Origin: Aquatica leii
Lineage: Eukaryota > Arthropoda > Insecta > Coleoptera > Lampyridae
DNA length: 64,000 nt
Assembly: GCA_035610365.1 (NCBI GenBank)
Contig: CM069432.1
Coordinates: 78,992,520-79,056,519, forward strand
Reading direction: 5' to 3'
How positions within the stretch are numbered: position 1 is the stretch's first letter; each line of letters begins with the position of its first letter. Shown one piece after another: positions 34,808 through 47,151 of this stretch. The notes under the pieces are model-generated. The model saw only the letters and a program-made list of their open reading frames with translations, was not told the DNA's origin and did no database searches. A program made the position numbers and the translations under genes.

Positions 34808-36832
34808 AAATAAAAGTCAACGGACTAATGAGTAACGGTATAATCCCACTTTTTAGAAAACCACTTTTACTTATTTCAATTTAAACAAAAGATTTAACTC
34901 TTGTGAAGTGAACCTGAATTAATCTAACCTTGTCGAGTATTAATTACAACTGCTACACTCATTAGCTTATGTCAATAGTAAATATATATTGATAATTTAT
35001 TTATCTATTACTAATAAAGTGACTTTTATTTCTTGTACAGAAAACTATTTTTGTTTTTGTCTGTTTGTTGTGTCAAAATTTAAAAAAAACGATCTTACAT
35101 TAAAAAAAATAACATTCCTTTAAATTTAATTATATTATAAATTTGAATTAATTAAAACGTAGTTATTTTTTATTTTCTGTTATTTTTATTTCGGATAGTC
35201 TCAGCTTTTCAATAACAGTTTTCGTTACGCTTTGCAATCTCATCGTGAACGTCTTTTTGTTCTGTATTTTATTGTTCTATTAACTGTTTTATCTATTTAT
35301 TTTAATTCATACGACTTGTTTCTCTAATTCTATTGTACCATTGCGTTTTGTGAGTATTATGTGTTTGTGATCATTACTATCAATTTTACAAATCGATTCG
35401 ACAATATTTATTGCTTGTTTAATCGTTCGATGTACAGTCATATACTTTGCCAGTTTCTAATTTTTCAAAGCCGCTTGCGCACTGCAGTTATATACTTTGC
35501 CAGTTTCTAATTTTTCAGTCAATTGCGCACTGCAACATTTTTAAATTTTTCAAGCCGTGCAATTAAAGGATATCAGCTGACGCTGACTCAATTAGATGTT
35601 CTCTATAAAAAAATTTGTATAACATATTGCATATTGTGATTTATATTATGTACTAGTTATGGAGTTGGCTGATTATAGAGTGAATTTATACGACGCCACT
35701 GGTAAAAGATGAGTAAAGTATTTAGCTGTGTTTACATGCGTCGCAACTAACTACTTTTATTTAAAATCTGCATCTTTTTAGTTGTTTAAATACCGAAGGA
35801 ACGTATACAACTGTCGAGTTGTTATCAAACAACGTATTACCTACACAGTAGAAACACATTCACTAAATATGCACCAAATATTTAAAATAAAATATAGTTT
35901 AAACACAACTTTAATAGGAAACCAAATTAAAAAGTAGTAGTTTTTGATAAGTTTAAAATAAGAATAAAGTAATTGACCAAAAAATATTTTTTTCCACTAC
36001 TAGTTGCATAGGGTTCCATTATTAATGTATAATAGTTTAGAGGCGTTTCATTATGTCGTGCACTGTGACCTTGAGTCAAAAATCGGAATTAATAAACTAA
36101 AAGTCAAAAATTTGACAAGTCTATCTGAATTCCAAAAACGTTAGTCTATTTAAAGGCCACTAACATCAATAAAAGTTAAAAATAATCAGATATTTATTTA
36201 TTAAACAAAATTGAATTTACTTATAATAATACCTAAAGACCTATTAACAATAAATACAACGATTAAAGCAAAAATAGGTTAGAAAAAATGTACCGGCGAA
36301 TGTTTGTAAGACGGATAATAACAATATTTTGACATATAGAGACTACAGCGCCACAGTTCACGAGATCCTGAAAGACGTCTACGAAACTGTCTACCAGGGG
36401 CAAGAGATTTTATGTAATGCAATTTTAAAAATTTAAATAGTTTATTAAATAAATTAATTTGATTTTAAAAATGTAAGCTGTTTGAATTAAATATGTTAAA
36501 TTAAATATATAATCAATGCTTAAAGTAATAATGTTTTTAAACAATTTAGATAACTTTATCAATAAAAACTTACGTTATCTGTTTATTTTCGCGTTGTAAA
36601 TATCAATTTCGAATTACGTCAAGATTAATTCTGTTAAAGTAATAACTGAGACAATCACTGGCTTGATTTTTAATTTGAAATTAACATCTTAAATTTTAAA
36701 TTTGATTTACTAACAGATATAAAGGGTTTAATAATTTTCGTATAGACCACGCTTGAGAAGATGATTACAACCTGCGCGAAATATGTCGCTACGTTATAAT
36801 ATTTATAACTATACATTTCTCAACCTTGTTAT
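34808..36832. other. Upstream region of regucalcin copy 1
   Basis: Non-coding. It would hold the promoter of the minus-strand regucalcin; no clear TATA/initiator pair can be singled out in such AT-rich DNA. It contains the tandem repeat at 35435-35534. Otherwise nothing. Confidence 0.5.
35435..35534 (+). repeat. Tandem duplication, 2 x 50 bp
   Basis: CAGTCATATACTTTGCCAGT...TTGCGCACTG at 35435 recurs at 35485 with a few changes. Confidence 0.8.
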
Positions 36833-36949
36833 CATGGGCGTAACTAAGAAATTTATTATTGTGTGGCAGTTAAATTTTTTTTTGAGGGAGGCCTGGAAGG
36901 GTCTGAGAGGTACCCGGCTCACCCAGGCCCCTCTGTAGTTACGCCGGTA
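36833..36949. mobile_element. hAT-like miniature element, 117 bp
   Basis: Ends GGCGTAACTA / TAGTTACGCC, flanked by the perfect 8-bp duplication CTTGTTAT (36825-36832 and 36950-36957). The centre is GC-rich. Confidence 0.7.
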
Positions 36950-36957
36950 CTTGTTAT

Positions 36958-38308
36958 ATAATATACTATTATTGTAAAAAAACGTGGCGTGCATGATATC
37001 AATTGTTATAGATATTTTCTTGGTAACCATTGATTAAAAGTTGAGTTATCTTAAAAATATAGCAAAAATCACCCCACTTGTTAGTTCGGTTTGCTAATAA
37101 AGCATGTTTTTTTAGTTTTTTTAAACTATTTTTTTTCGCCAATCTTCTTTTTTTGTGTTTTAGTTTCTTTTTTCATTGTAACTTAAGGATAAGGTTCTTA
37201 TTCTTATACATCAGGATGTGCCAATTTCCCTGAGGTTGACGCTAGTAACATGAAATTTTTAATCACCTTCCTATTTATCCCTCGACACGTTTCCCAACAA
37301 TATATTAGATTGAGTGAATTTCAAATTTAGCTCTTTAAAGTAAAATTTTGGTGCTCGGCAGGTTGCGCTGTACAGCTTGTAGTTGCTACATACCCAAGTA
37401 CATGCCAGCAACTTATTGTTTAGGTATTACTATTGATAGCATAATCATTGAATTTTTTTTTCATTTCAAAGTAATTTAATCTGTAAAAATTGTCATTTTT
37501 TTGTCCTGATGACCCTGGTCAAGGCATTAGGACAAAGTTGTCAAATTATTGTATCGCCATCGGTTTTTAATATGTAAACAAATATTCAATTTAATTAGAC
37601 GCTTTGAAAATGGTAAAGATTAGGTTGAAAAATTTACCTGTAAAAAATGTAAAATTAGTCATTATTTTAAATCTTGATGGTTCTGGTCAGAATATTAGAA
37701 CAAAATTGTCAAATTATTGTATTGTCATCGTTCCTTAATACGTATCTTGCTTTCCCTTTAAGATATAGAATTTTTCTTTAAAAAAAAACGTCGCATGCAA
37801 AATTCGAACCTATATTATATTTGCAAATTTATTTTAAAATATAAATAAAGTATCTAATACTGTTAATGTCAAAAAAATTTTTATTTAAATAAATTGTTAA
37901 AAAGCATTATCTCTATGAGAAACTAAAAATAATTCGAATTATTTACATACGTACAAATTTATATAAAAAAAACTGTCAAAAATGACAGATACACCCACTT
38001 GCAGTTTCTTTATCAGACCCATCTTTTGATAGAACCGAGAGAAAAACCAGCTCCATACCAAATTTCAAGTTACTAGGACTTTTGGTTCGAGAGTTATCGT
38101 GGGTATAGTAATTACAAAACGTCCTGGCACTCGAGATGCGCGGCGCGAATTTCTACAATTTGAAAAATTTAAACGATGTTATAATCGGGACTCTTCGGTA
38201 GCAAAACTGCCATCCTAAAAATATACGGCAAATGTATAAATTTAGTAATTATCGATTTTTTTAACGATTGATATCTTAACTGAATACATTTGTTTTGAAT
38301 GTTCATTT
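36958..38308. other. Intergenic, no gene recognised
   Basis: AT-rich. Around 37980-38150 a less AT-rich stretch (AGTTACTAGGACTTTTGGTT, GAGAGTTATCGTG) looks like a repeat tail, but no family was identified. Confidence 0.45.
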
Positions 38309-40718
38309 CCCAGGCAGCAACAGTACGTCTCTAAAACGTTGGTTTAACGTAATTTACAGACCACGACGTAACTTGTCCAAAATGTAACGTCTTTATTACG
38401 TCAAAAGTAACACCAAAATACGACGTTATATCTTGACGTCATTTGGAAGTTGTATTAACGTAATCTTTTCTTGCGCAATACGAGAGAATATTCTGTATTA
38501 CAAAATATCACTATCTTTAGTTATGAACTCTCAATATCAAACAACAGGTAACTCAATCAACAAACTAATTTTTAACTTCAGGTATAAATAAGATACAAAA
38601 ATTTACTTTATTTTTTATTCCCAGTTTACGTTTGTCAGCGTATATAACCTAAACATATAAAGAGCATTATTATTATTATGTTATAATAAATTAGACACCT
38701 AAAAAAATTTCAAATTTAACGATTCAGGGAGATGTACATTTTCATTTCTATGTTCGTTTTCAATCGACTATTATCGCATTAAAACGGTTTGCATATTACG
38801 CTTTGTTCGTTGTTCAGCGCGCATGTGAACTTTACGTTATGCTTGGGTTGTTGGGTTATGGTACATCAGTTTTTTGGGTTTTGTGTGCTACACCTTTACA
38901 ACAGGAAGGTAATAACTAAATTTTAGTAAGTACCTACAATTGTCTACCTATAACTAATTATATTCTTTATAGGAAAATGTTTCCATTAGTAGAATTTGCA
39001 GAGGAATCTGGTGGAGGTTTATCAGTCATTCGAAGTGAAGGGTATACTCCTCGTAAAAAGGAAGGGTTTTGGCCTTCTTCGAAAGAATCATAGAAATTTG
39101 AAAAGATATTATTAAGCGAGAATCAAACATTTGACGACAAGTGGAAGCTTTACTCCATCAAACGATGCTGGTATGAATCGGGTAAGTTTTGTTCTCGTTA
39201 CACCGGCACTACAATTTTGAATGTATAGTAGCTTTGATTAGCATTTGATAATTTTTCAATTCACTTCATAGTCATATAACAATCACTTAAATGTTTAATC
39301 TAAGATTTTATATTATAAGGCACTAATAAGTGTTTTTATGTAAATAGATGATTACAAAGTGATAAAAAAGAAATTGAGAAGGGCTGAACACACCTCAGAC
39401 TTGCAAAGTGAAGCTGATGAGGTTGTTGCAACTCTCTCAAAGAGAAGAACAAGACCTACTCAACGGCTATTAGAGTTTGACAGTAGTGAAGAAGACACTG
39501 CTTCAAAATTTTCTAAGTACTCATTAAGAGTTTTTTTAGTTTTATTTAATCTTTCTGTAATTATTTATGGTAAAGTAAGAAATGTAGCATCTCAACAGCA
39601 ACTAGAAGTTTTGGAACCTGTAGCTCAATGCAGTATTCCGATATCAAGATCCTCAACACCACAATCATCACTCAGTGGTCTCGATTCATCCATTGTAGAA
39701 AACTCAACTTTGACAACTTGTTTAGGCAACTACACAACACAGTAGGTAGTATTTTTTACACGGCTGGAATTTTTAAATTTTAGCTCTTCAAAAAAAATTA
39801 ACAAATGATGCAATCTTCATCAAAGAGCAATCAAGCTGCCTATTAATGCAGATCATGATATTCAGCAATTAGAGGAATATTTAAAACGGCAGGATAATTA
39901 TGATGCATTGGTAAATGTTTACTAGCATGTTATGTTATCATACTTATTAGTTACTCATTCCAGCGTTGCCACTTATCTACTTTTGGTGGCAAAAATGTTA
40001 ATGATATCACCAAAATCACTTCGAAAATATTTAAAAAAGTCATTGATCAGTTGGCATGCAATTACAATTATCTTGGCACATGGTCTCAAAAAAATGCCTT
40101 TTTACAATTATCCTTAAACAAGGTTGTTATTGGTGAGTTAAATTATTTATAATATGAACTTTTATTTACGATTTTTTTGTAAAGATGCAGTAAAAGCAAA
40201 ACAATTCTTGGAAAAGAAAATAAACTTTACCAGTCTGTTTATGGATACCCTATAGACTCTAAATTATTAAATAATCTTAAAGTTAGTGATAAAACTGAGG
40301 TAATTGAGACTGTAAATGATATTGATGCGAAATGTGTGGTACTTACTTCAAAAAATTCTAAGATTGCATTACCTTAACTACACACTTTGTAGCTTAAAGT
40401 TAAGTATTTTTTTGTGTATCTACAAATTAACAATATAATAAACTGATAAGTGGTATTTGAGTATTATTTTGTAATGTGCTGAAAACAATAGATTTTTCAA
40501 ACGTTGTGACTTCGTAATTATTGTACGTCGCAACGACGTAATTACATAATATTATGACGACGTATATTTTTTACGTCACTATGACGTTACTACTTTACGT
40601 AATTGGGCTGTGACTTATGCACGTAAAATTTACGTGTTATTTACGTGCACATTGTGGTTGTTTTGACGTAATTAAGTACCAAAAATTGACGTCATTAAGA
40701 CGTACGTTGCTACCTGGG
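38309..40718 (+). mobile_element. DNA transposon carrying a DUF4806-type gene
   Basis: Inverted ends CCCAGGCAGCAACAGTACGT (left) and CCCAGGTAGCAACGTACGTC (complement of right). Both ends carry about 150-200 bp crowded with ACGT and TGACGT motifs in both orientations. No target duplication is visible. Between them lies a broken multi-exon DUF4806-like gene. The superfamily is not assigned. Confidence 0.68.
38977..40376 (+). pseudogene. DUF4806-like transposon gene, broken
   Basis: Exons follow one another with plausible GT-AG sites. Exon 1 (38973-39181) starts MFPLVEFAEESGGGLSVIRS, has a TAG after WPSSKES, and continues to CWYESG. Exon 2 from 39348 joins in phase (DDYKVIKKKLRRAEHTSDLQ, then RRTRPTQRLLEFDSSEED). 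Later pieces form the DUF4806 core: INADHDIQQLEEYLKRQDNY (to about 39910), then from 39963 LSTFGGKNVNDITKIISKIF and LACNYNYLGTWSQKNAFLQL. A last frame ends at 40376. In-frame stops make it non-functional. The role of DUF4806 proteins is unknown; they recur in insect genomes as apparent transposon genes. Confidence 0.62.
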
Positions 40719-40882
40719 TTGTAACAATCGGCATCGTACGAATACAACGTGAAGTAAATAAAGCAAATGACTACATTTATAAGTTGAATAGTAGCATATT
40801 TGTCGAATACTTTCGACGCGTTTGAATCATATGCGCATGGAGGGGCGAGTGCCAGGACATTTTGTAACTACTTTACATCGTT

Positions 40883-40908
40883 ACACACAGACACACACAC
40901 ACACACAC
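40883..40908 (+). repeat. (CA)n microsatellite
   Basis: Alternating CA with one GA interruption, followed by a T-run. Confidence 0.9.
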
Positions 40909-41127
40909 AATTTTTTTTTTCAAAAATACATTTTTCTGATTCAGATCTTGAAACGTTAAATTATTCAAAAAAATTATTTGAAAAAAAAGTGCGATCGCTA
41001 TGCTTTCGGAAAGTAAAAAGTTTTTAAAATATACAAGTTATTACTAAAAAAAAACATGCATATTCTGTGAACGTTAATTCTTACGTTCTACGACGTGTGA
41101 TTAATAAACTAGCGGCCATATAAAACC

Positions 41128-41344
41128 AGTGGCGGTTGGTGGTGAATACTGGAAGAGGATCATTTCCAAATAAAACGCATTCTTTCTTAATAAAAGATTT
41201 ATATTTAAGATCAATTTATCGATTTTTGGAATAGGTAAAAGAATAACTATTATTGTTTATACTATTTTTAATATAAAGTAGCATAATTTTTGGTATTTTT
41301 TGGAGGGTCATTGGCCAAATGACCTAACGGAAAAAGCGCCAGTG
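41128..41344. mobile_element. hAT-like miniature element, 217 bp
   Basis: Ends CAGTGGCGG and CGCCAGTG, flanked by the perfect 8-bp duplication TATAAAAC (41120-41127 and 41345-41352). The left end is related to the element at 55012 (CAGTGGCAGCTGGTGG). Confidence 0.85.
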
Positions 41345-41520
41345 TATAAAACACTAAAACAAAAGAAACAAGGAGAAATAAAAAGATATAGACACCGTGC
41401 ACCATATAATACTACTTGATTTAGTTTGAGTTTACATTAATTTACATACATACAATTAGCAGTTATAAAATTAAGCGTATGATCCAAAAATGCTAAACGA
41501 TATAACTCTGATATAACCAG

Positions 41521-41618
41521 CCCAAGCAGCACATTACGTTTTATTGACGTCAAAATTACGTAAGCGACGTCATTAAGACGTGTCAATGCCGTCATATGAC
41601 GTCAGTGTGCTGTTTAGG
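41521..41618. mobile_element. 98-bp miniature element with TGACGTCA arrays
   Basis: Ends CCCAAGCAGCACA and (complement) CCTAAACAGCACA. The interior is almost entirely TGACGTC / ACGT motifs, like the ends of the 38309-40718 element, of which it is probably a miniature relative. Confidence 0.65.
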
Positions 41619-42439
41619 AGTGTAATGGAGAATATTTTACAATAAGAGACCACCAAAAGCACACATACCTAGTAAAAATAATAGTAATACTACAAAAGAC
41701 ATAGAACACTGCTTGTTTTGATGACAAACTTGAACAACAATTGCATAAAATCATATTTCTCTGCAAACGTGGAGAGATGAAATACAGCAGATAAGTTTTT
41801 CTCAACTACGTAGTTTTATAAGTAAAATACAACTATCTCTTAATTTACTCATTATTTAACGTTTCCAAGCTACCACATGTAGCGCATAACGTAAAATTGT
41901 ATTCATGTAATTATTTCGACCTGGCAACGTTATTTTGTGTTACTTAAAAATATGTTTGGCGGCAGTGTAAAAAACAATGGCGTTGGAGCCAAGAATGTGA
42001 AAAGAGCGATGTTGTGCAATTTATGTATTTAAAAAAAAATAAAGTGTTCTCGGTTAGCTTACACACATTTTCATTCTTTATGGAGTTTATAATCTTGACA
42101 ACTGTACTTATTTTTTATACACCTAAAATGTGATTGACGTTTAACATCTTAAATAACCCAAAAACGTCCAAATCAAAATTTTGTTATTTAGCCGTCCATG
42201 AAAAAAATTTCTATCGGCAATCGTCTCACTTGTCACAAAAACTGATATTTTTTGTGCTAATGAAAGAATTAATGTTGTTAATTTGTTGTAAACAGTAACA
42301 ATGATGACTGACACAAAAATCTGATATATATATTTGACATTAATAGGTAATAAAGATATCAACATGTTTATAAACTGTGGCGTAAAATTTAAAGTAACTA
42401 ACCTGAATCAAGAAATTTACGCTCGGCGTTAACAAGAGC
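41619..42439. other. Intergenic, nothing recognised
   Basis: AT-rich; short open frames without recognisable domains. Confidence 0.5.
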
Positions 42440-42445
42440 ACAGTA

Positions 42446-43581
42446 CAGTAAGACCCCGCTTAACGCTGTTTCGGTTTAGCGCTCGTTTATTTCAACCCGG
42501 TGATTCCCCGATATTGCTCGTAGCAGTACGGGGATTCCCCGAAATTGTGCGCAGCGCTAGTTTCCAAATATGTACATAACATATCCAAAACAGTGTATGT
42601 ATGTACTGTTAAAACGATAAAGAATATAAGGCTCGACGATTTGGTAACATGCATGTGCATATAAGATTTAGGGTCAGTTCGATACCGAACGTTTTGTTAT
42701 AAGCCAGGAATTTATGCTCTTTGTTCTAATATAGAAGTTCGTATAATTAGTGTTTTATTTGAATACAAACTTTAACCGTTCTTTAACGCGATTAAAAACA
42801 AAAACTTATTTGCTTAAGTACTAAATTACGTCCGACTGTTTTTTCGTTGTGCGGTAACTGCGATAAGTGCAAAAAAAATTAGCGACGCATAGGTCGGTAA
42901 TTAGTTATAATAAAACGCATTAAAAATGCCAAAGACAAATAGAAAATGTCGTGCGAACGCGAGTAGTGATAGCATGATAGTGACACTTCTTGTAGTATGT
43001 GTAGTAGTGATAGTTCAAGTGTTGCTTCTCGCAAAAACCGCAACTTAAGAGAGAAACTCAAAAAACTGAAAAATAAATTGAACGCGAAATCGAGTCGTTA
43101 CCAGAGGAGAATAGACAACGTACCAGCGTTTAGCGGCAGATTAGATGACATGACTATGCGCAGTGGCTAGTCCAGTGTACTACCTAGAACTGCTGCAGTG
43201 GTCTAGTGTACCACCAGGTAGTCTTGTGCACTATCTAGAATTCCAACAGTGGCCTAATGAGCCACCAGATAGTCCTGTGAACTATCTGAGGTTGCAAGGT
43301 ACCATCACACATAGTCCAGTGTACTATGTTCCGTTCCTTGGTTGATGTGCCAATTCGCCGACTATTTTTGCTCATTCAATATAAAACTGTTAAAATGTTG
43401 ATTAAAATATTTGGTTTCATTTTTATCAAAAAAACATAATTATTAAATTTAATACCTAACCAATTCTATAATCTTCCCCTAACCCCATTATTTAGATGTT
43501 AAGACAGTCTCTTTTAGCGCTGTTTCGCATTACGCTCGACTTTGATGGAACGTATCCTACGCGTTAAGCGAGGTCTTACTG
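42446..43581. mobile_element. pogo/Tigger-like element with TA duplication
   Basis: Ends CAGTAAGACCCCGCTTAACG and complement CAGTAAGACCTCGCTTAACG, flanked by TA on both sides (42444-42445 and 43582-43583), as expected for Tc1/mariner-pogo insertions. No DDE transposase is recognisable; it carries the frame at 42928-43345 instead. Confidence 0.82.
42928..43345 (+). pseudogene. Broken gene of the pogo-like element, with 17-residue repeats
   Basis: One frame reads a Ser/Cys-rich start and then a basic helix, SRKNRNLREKLKKLKNKLNA, followed by SSRYQRRIDNVPAFSGRLD and a stop. The next frame (43163-43345) has a 17-residue repeat matched by a 51-bp DNA repeat, QWSSVPPGSLVHYLEFQ and QWPNEPPDSPVNYLRLQ, with partial units on either side. 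The two parts were probably one protein: a basic coiled coil followed by repeats. It does not resemble a pogo transposase, and I do not recognise its function. Confidence 0.4.
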
Positions 43582-44159
43582 TATAATGCTTTTAGAATCA
43601 GTAGGATCACTCTCAGGAATATTTTTCCGTAAAATTTCACGGAGCATGATCGACTCGTGGTAACTAGCGCAGTAGCTTGTTTTTGATATTGGTTATTGTT
43701 TACTGGTTTCATCACCTTTTTGAGTATATTCTTATTAAAGTTTTTGTGTAATGTAATATTTATTTGCTAAAATAATAGTAGTAATAATTCGAACATTAGT
43801 TTTTTTCGTATACCAGCTAATGCAATAACGTAAATGTTTGAAAAGTAAATTCATACGTTTATATACATCGGTTGAATTATCTAGATGTAAAAATTGGCTT
43901 AGAAATAGCGATCGTACAGATTTGATGACAAAAGGTGGTAACTATTGTTGCAACCAGTAATTTTAAAGGTGGGTTGTTTTCGTCATTGCCGAAAAATCAA
44001 TTAAATTGAGATATTGTGTAGTTATTTGAATCAATACGGTTAGAAGTTAATGCACCACGGGCAGACTGTCGTAAGTTTTAAATCAACACAATTAACATTG
44101 ATATATACATAGGTTCTTTTTAAAAACCAATTATGTAATTATAAAACGTTTTCTTTTAG

Positions 44160-44325
44160 TTTCAAAATCTATGGAACAAACGAATCAGTTAATAGACAGA
44201 TCAAGTTCTACAACTGAGGGTGAGACTGATGGTACGTAGTTTATTACTTTAAAGTTTCTTTATTATTAATCAAATGTGTCTTTGTAGGTTACAAGTATCA
44301 CCCGCTTGTAGTTTGTATTGTTTAG
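44160..44325 (+). CDS. Candidate small spliced frame
   Basis: An acceptor-like TTTCTTTTAG precedes an exon (44160-44231) with ATG at 44171 reading MEQTNQLIDRSSSTTEGETD. A clean donor (GTACGT) and acceptor (TTTGTAG) bound a 56-nt intron (44232-44287), after which the frame continues YKYHPLVVCIV and stops. Phase is kept across the intron and its size matches the other introns here. At 32 residues it has no recognisable domain. It may be the start of an untracked gene or chance; it lies between the two regucalcins inside the 42440-45267 inverted-repeat pair. Confidence 0.22.
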
Positions 44326-45345
44326 ATTTAGCAACGACTCGACAGTTAAATCTTCAAAAGGTATAGATTAACACAGTCTTTAATAAGGTACTATTTTTTC
44401 CTTGTTTTTCAGTTGTTTTTTATAACTTCCATGAAAATTAAAACTGCAGACAAAATTGAGTCTCTCAAAAAATTGTGTGTAAAAAAAAATCGTGGTATCA
44501 AAAATAATTGATGAACAATTCTGCAAATATTGCGATGAAGACTTCTTTAAAGCAACTGTCACTCATGCAGCCACCATTATAAAATCGCAATTACGGCTAA
44601 CAAAAACTGCTCCGAAAGGTTCTAGATAATCTAATAAGTTTAAACAGTTTGCATAATAGAGTTCTGTTTATTTACAATTTTATTAATAGCGGATGTTGCA
44701 CGATAATTATTTTTGTTATGTAAAAGTTAAATCATATAATAAAAAGTTTGTTTTTCTTTTAAAATCTTAGTACGTTAACACTGATGCTATACAGTTTGAT
44801 AAGAAGTAACTTGCTAACATCAATTTTTTAAAATTCGAGACACCTATAAATTTCATATCAGTGTTGACTATGTACATCTAAATTTTGCATAAACATCATC
44901 GAGAATACAGGTTGGCGGATCATTTTTAGGTTTGTAATTCTTCACTTTCTAGTTACTTTTACATATTCAATGCTTTTACTGAATTTTAAATTTAAAAAAA
45001 AAACTAGTTTGTTTTAAAAGTATTAAATAATTTCCGCTGTTATTACATAAATAGCATAAAATTGAGTTGAAAAGAAAATAACATCCGGCGTGAAAAAGTG
45101 AATGGCACCGACGTTTTAAATTAAAAATATTTAAAATTTGAACTTAGCGCTAAAAATTCTCCCACTCAAATGAACTCGTGGTAACTAGCGCAAGAAAAAG
45201 ATTTGGAACAAACATCAAAGGTGCCGACAAGGAGTGATCCTGCTGGATCTGAAAGCATTATACTGTGATACCTATATACTCCGTGGAGTATTTTTATGGG
45301 CTCCGTGAGCAAAAATTAACAAATCAGTCCGGTGTACAAATCATT

Positions 45346-47128
45346 AAGTTTTTTTTCCGTCGATCGTTTATTAATACTTGTATTAACGTATAATAATGTA
45401 TCAAAAGTAGTGCGGTAATAGCCCCTATTACCGCACTACTTTTAAACCAATGAAATCAACGAATTTCTATTAACGCTCTATTTTTTCTAACCAATAAAAT
45501 CGTAGAAAAGAATTAAGATTTTTATGAGGTTACGTATATTGTATTAGTTAACGTTTTTAAATAAAAAATAAATTAAAAAATTCACCCGTGCATTATTATA
45601 AGTAAACATTTCCAATAATTGTAGGTTAAGTAACCTGATCACTAAAATGAAAACCACATGATATACTTTGGAATTACCAAGATGCTAAAAGAAGCTGATA
45701 AATAAAGTCCTTATTAACAACAATTGTGGTCTACATCATCTGACTATTTTATGAGCACACGAATTGTCAATTGGTTTTTATCGATGATTTTCAGTTGCTT
45801 TTGCGGAGCCTTTTTGATATCAAAGTTGTGATGTTTGTATGTTATATAAAATGGTATATAAAAATAATAATAAATAGATTTTAGTTTATTACATAAATAA
45901 CAACGTATATTTAGTATAAACCAATACTTATTATATAACTGTGTTGTAGTGATACTCGTGTACTTCTTTTGCATACATACCAAAAATATTACGTATTTAT
46001 AAAAATAAGACAAAGAGCATTGAATTATCGTTACTTTCTTCGACATTACCTTCTTCATCTAAGCAACTACTTCTTTGCCATTTGCACTAATTTGTAAAAC
46101 ATTGCTCACTATGCTTTGCTAAACTACAAATGAACTTTTGTCAGATTCAAATTGTATCGATAAGTTAGTGAACAGCATTTTTATAGTAAATCATAAACTA
46201 AAAAGATTTACTAAACAAATGTGATGCAAAAATTCAGCTTTATGCATGCGGTTCATTTAAAAACAACAATGAGGCACAGTATGTTATGGTGAATATGACA
46301 AATCTATAATACGAACAAGCGATTATGAATTTCTCGTGTGTACATACCAGATTTTTTTCTTTAAATTGCCATTACGTAAATATTGTTATAAACAAAAGTA
46401 ACACAACAATCAATATAGAAAATATATATTTAATTTATAAGTAGGTGAACTAGTTTCTTCTCTCTAAAGCCATCATTCAGTAGCGACAACACTAAACTAT
46501 AATTCGTGGCATTTTTTGTACTCAAACCCAATCTGTCGTAAGAATTTGTTTATGACATCTGGTTCACCGTTGTAATTAACATTCACTTACATTTTCCAAA
46601 CTAAAATGTTTATTGTTAAAACTTTCTTATCTACAGAAGTAAATATGTATTAAAATTACCATTGTTTTTACCGTAGATTTTTAATGTTTCCTGGTTTTAT
46701 TCCTAATAACAATATTCGTCATTTATGAACCATTTTTAAACGTATAAACACTTTATTTGCTTTATAAATAATTTTGATTTGCTTTTTACATCAAGTGCAG
46801 CTTCTGTGTACAAAGAAAACAATCCCACGATTACCTTTCGGCTGATAAAGAAAACTTTTTAATGTTTCGAGATGTAATTTTGTTCGATTTTCTAGCATAC
46901 TGTTAATCACATAAAACTAAAAAAATTTTGCAATCATTGATATTTTCAAAACTAATTATAATCAATCCGATTAAAATTTAATTGACGCGTTGAGGTTATA
47001 CAGCATTCCCATTACTTAAAAATCCCACTACCGTTGATACAAAAATAAAACAATTGTTCAGTAGATAAAATTATAAAATTATAAGTAAATGCAAAAAATT
47101 AATAAGATACGATCGACGGAAAAACTTA
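45346..47128. repeat. Diverged inverted-repeat pair
   Basis: AAGTTTTTTTTCCGTCGATC at 45346-45366 and its shorter complement GATCGACGGAAAAACTT at 47111-47127, each followed by ATTAATA-type sequence. These may be the ends of an AT-rich non-autonomous element. The interior has no recognisable gene. Confidence 0.4.
45403..45443. repeat. Perfect 19-bp hairpin with CCC loop
   Basis: AAAAGTAGTGCGGTAATAG, loop CCC, then the exact complement. No gene adjoins it, and the AAAA/TTTT ends are not evidence of a terminator in this setting. Confidence 0.85.
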
Positions 47129-47151
47129 AAAACCAACTTGTTTGATACTAT
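45444..47151. other. Intergenic, AT-rich
   Basis: A 104-codon minus-strand frame at 45744-46058 is rich in Ile/Tyr/Lys/Phe without domain or codon signal; read as chance in AT-rich DNA. Confidence 0.45.

Larger units (their letters stand above)
42440..45267. repeat. Inverted-repeat pair interrupted by a pogo-like insertion
   Basis: Right copy 45232-45267, complement CACAGTATAATGCTTTCAGA and on to CAGGATCACTCC. The left copy is split: CACAGTA at 42440-42446 and TAATGCTTTTAGAATCAGTA from 43582. The 1136-bp pogo-like element was inserted exactly at the TA, so the outer element is older. ACTCGTGGTAACTAGCGCA also occurs near both ends (43650 and 45174). Confidence 0.65.

Noticed and set aside
38309..40718. 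P-element assignment for the DUF4806 transposon
   Set aside because: No 8-bp target duplication and no THAP domain could be seen.
43163..43345. Tandem 51-bp units as a CRISPR array
   Set aside because: Few, diverged, contiguous and in coding phase; they are protein repeats in a eukaryotic element.
44380..44562. Minus-strand 60-codon frame and plus-strand FCKYCDEDFF-like sequence
   Set aside because: No convincing splice sites or complete zinc-finger spacing; too short to call a gene.
45744..46058. 104-codon minus-strand frame
   Set aside because: Composition (Ile, Tyr, Lys, Phe) is what AT-rich DNA gives by chance; no domain.
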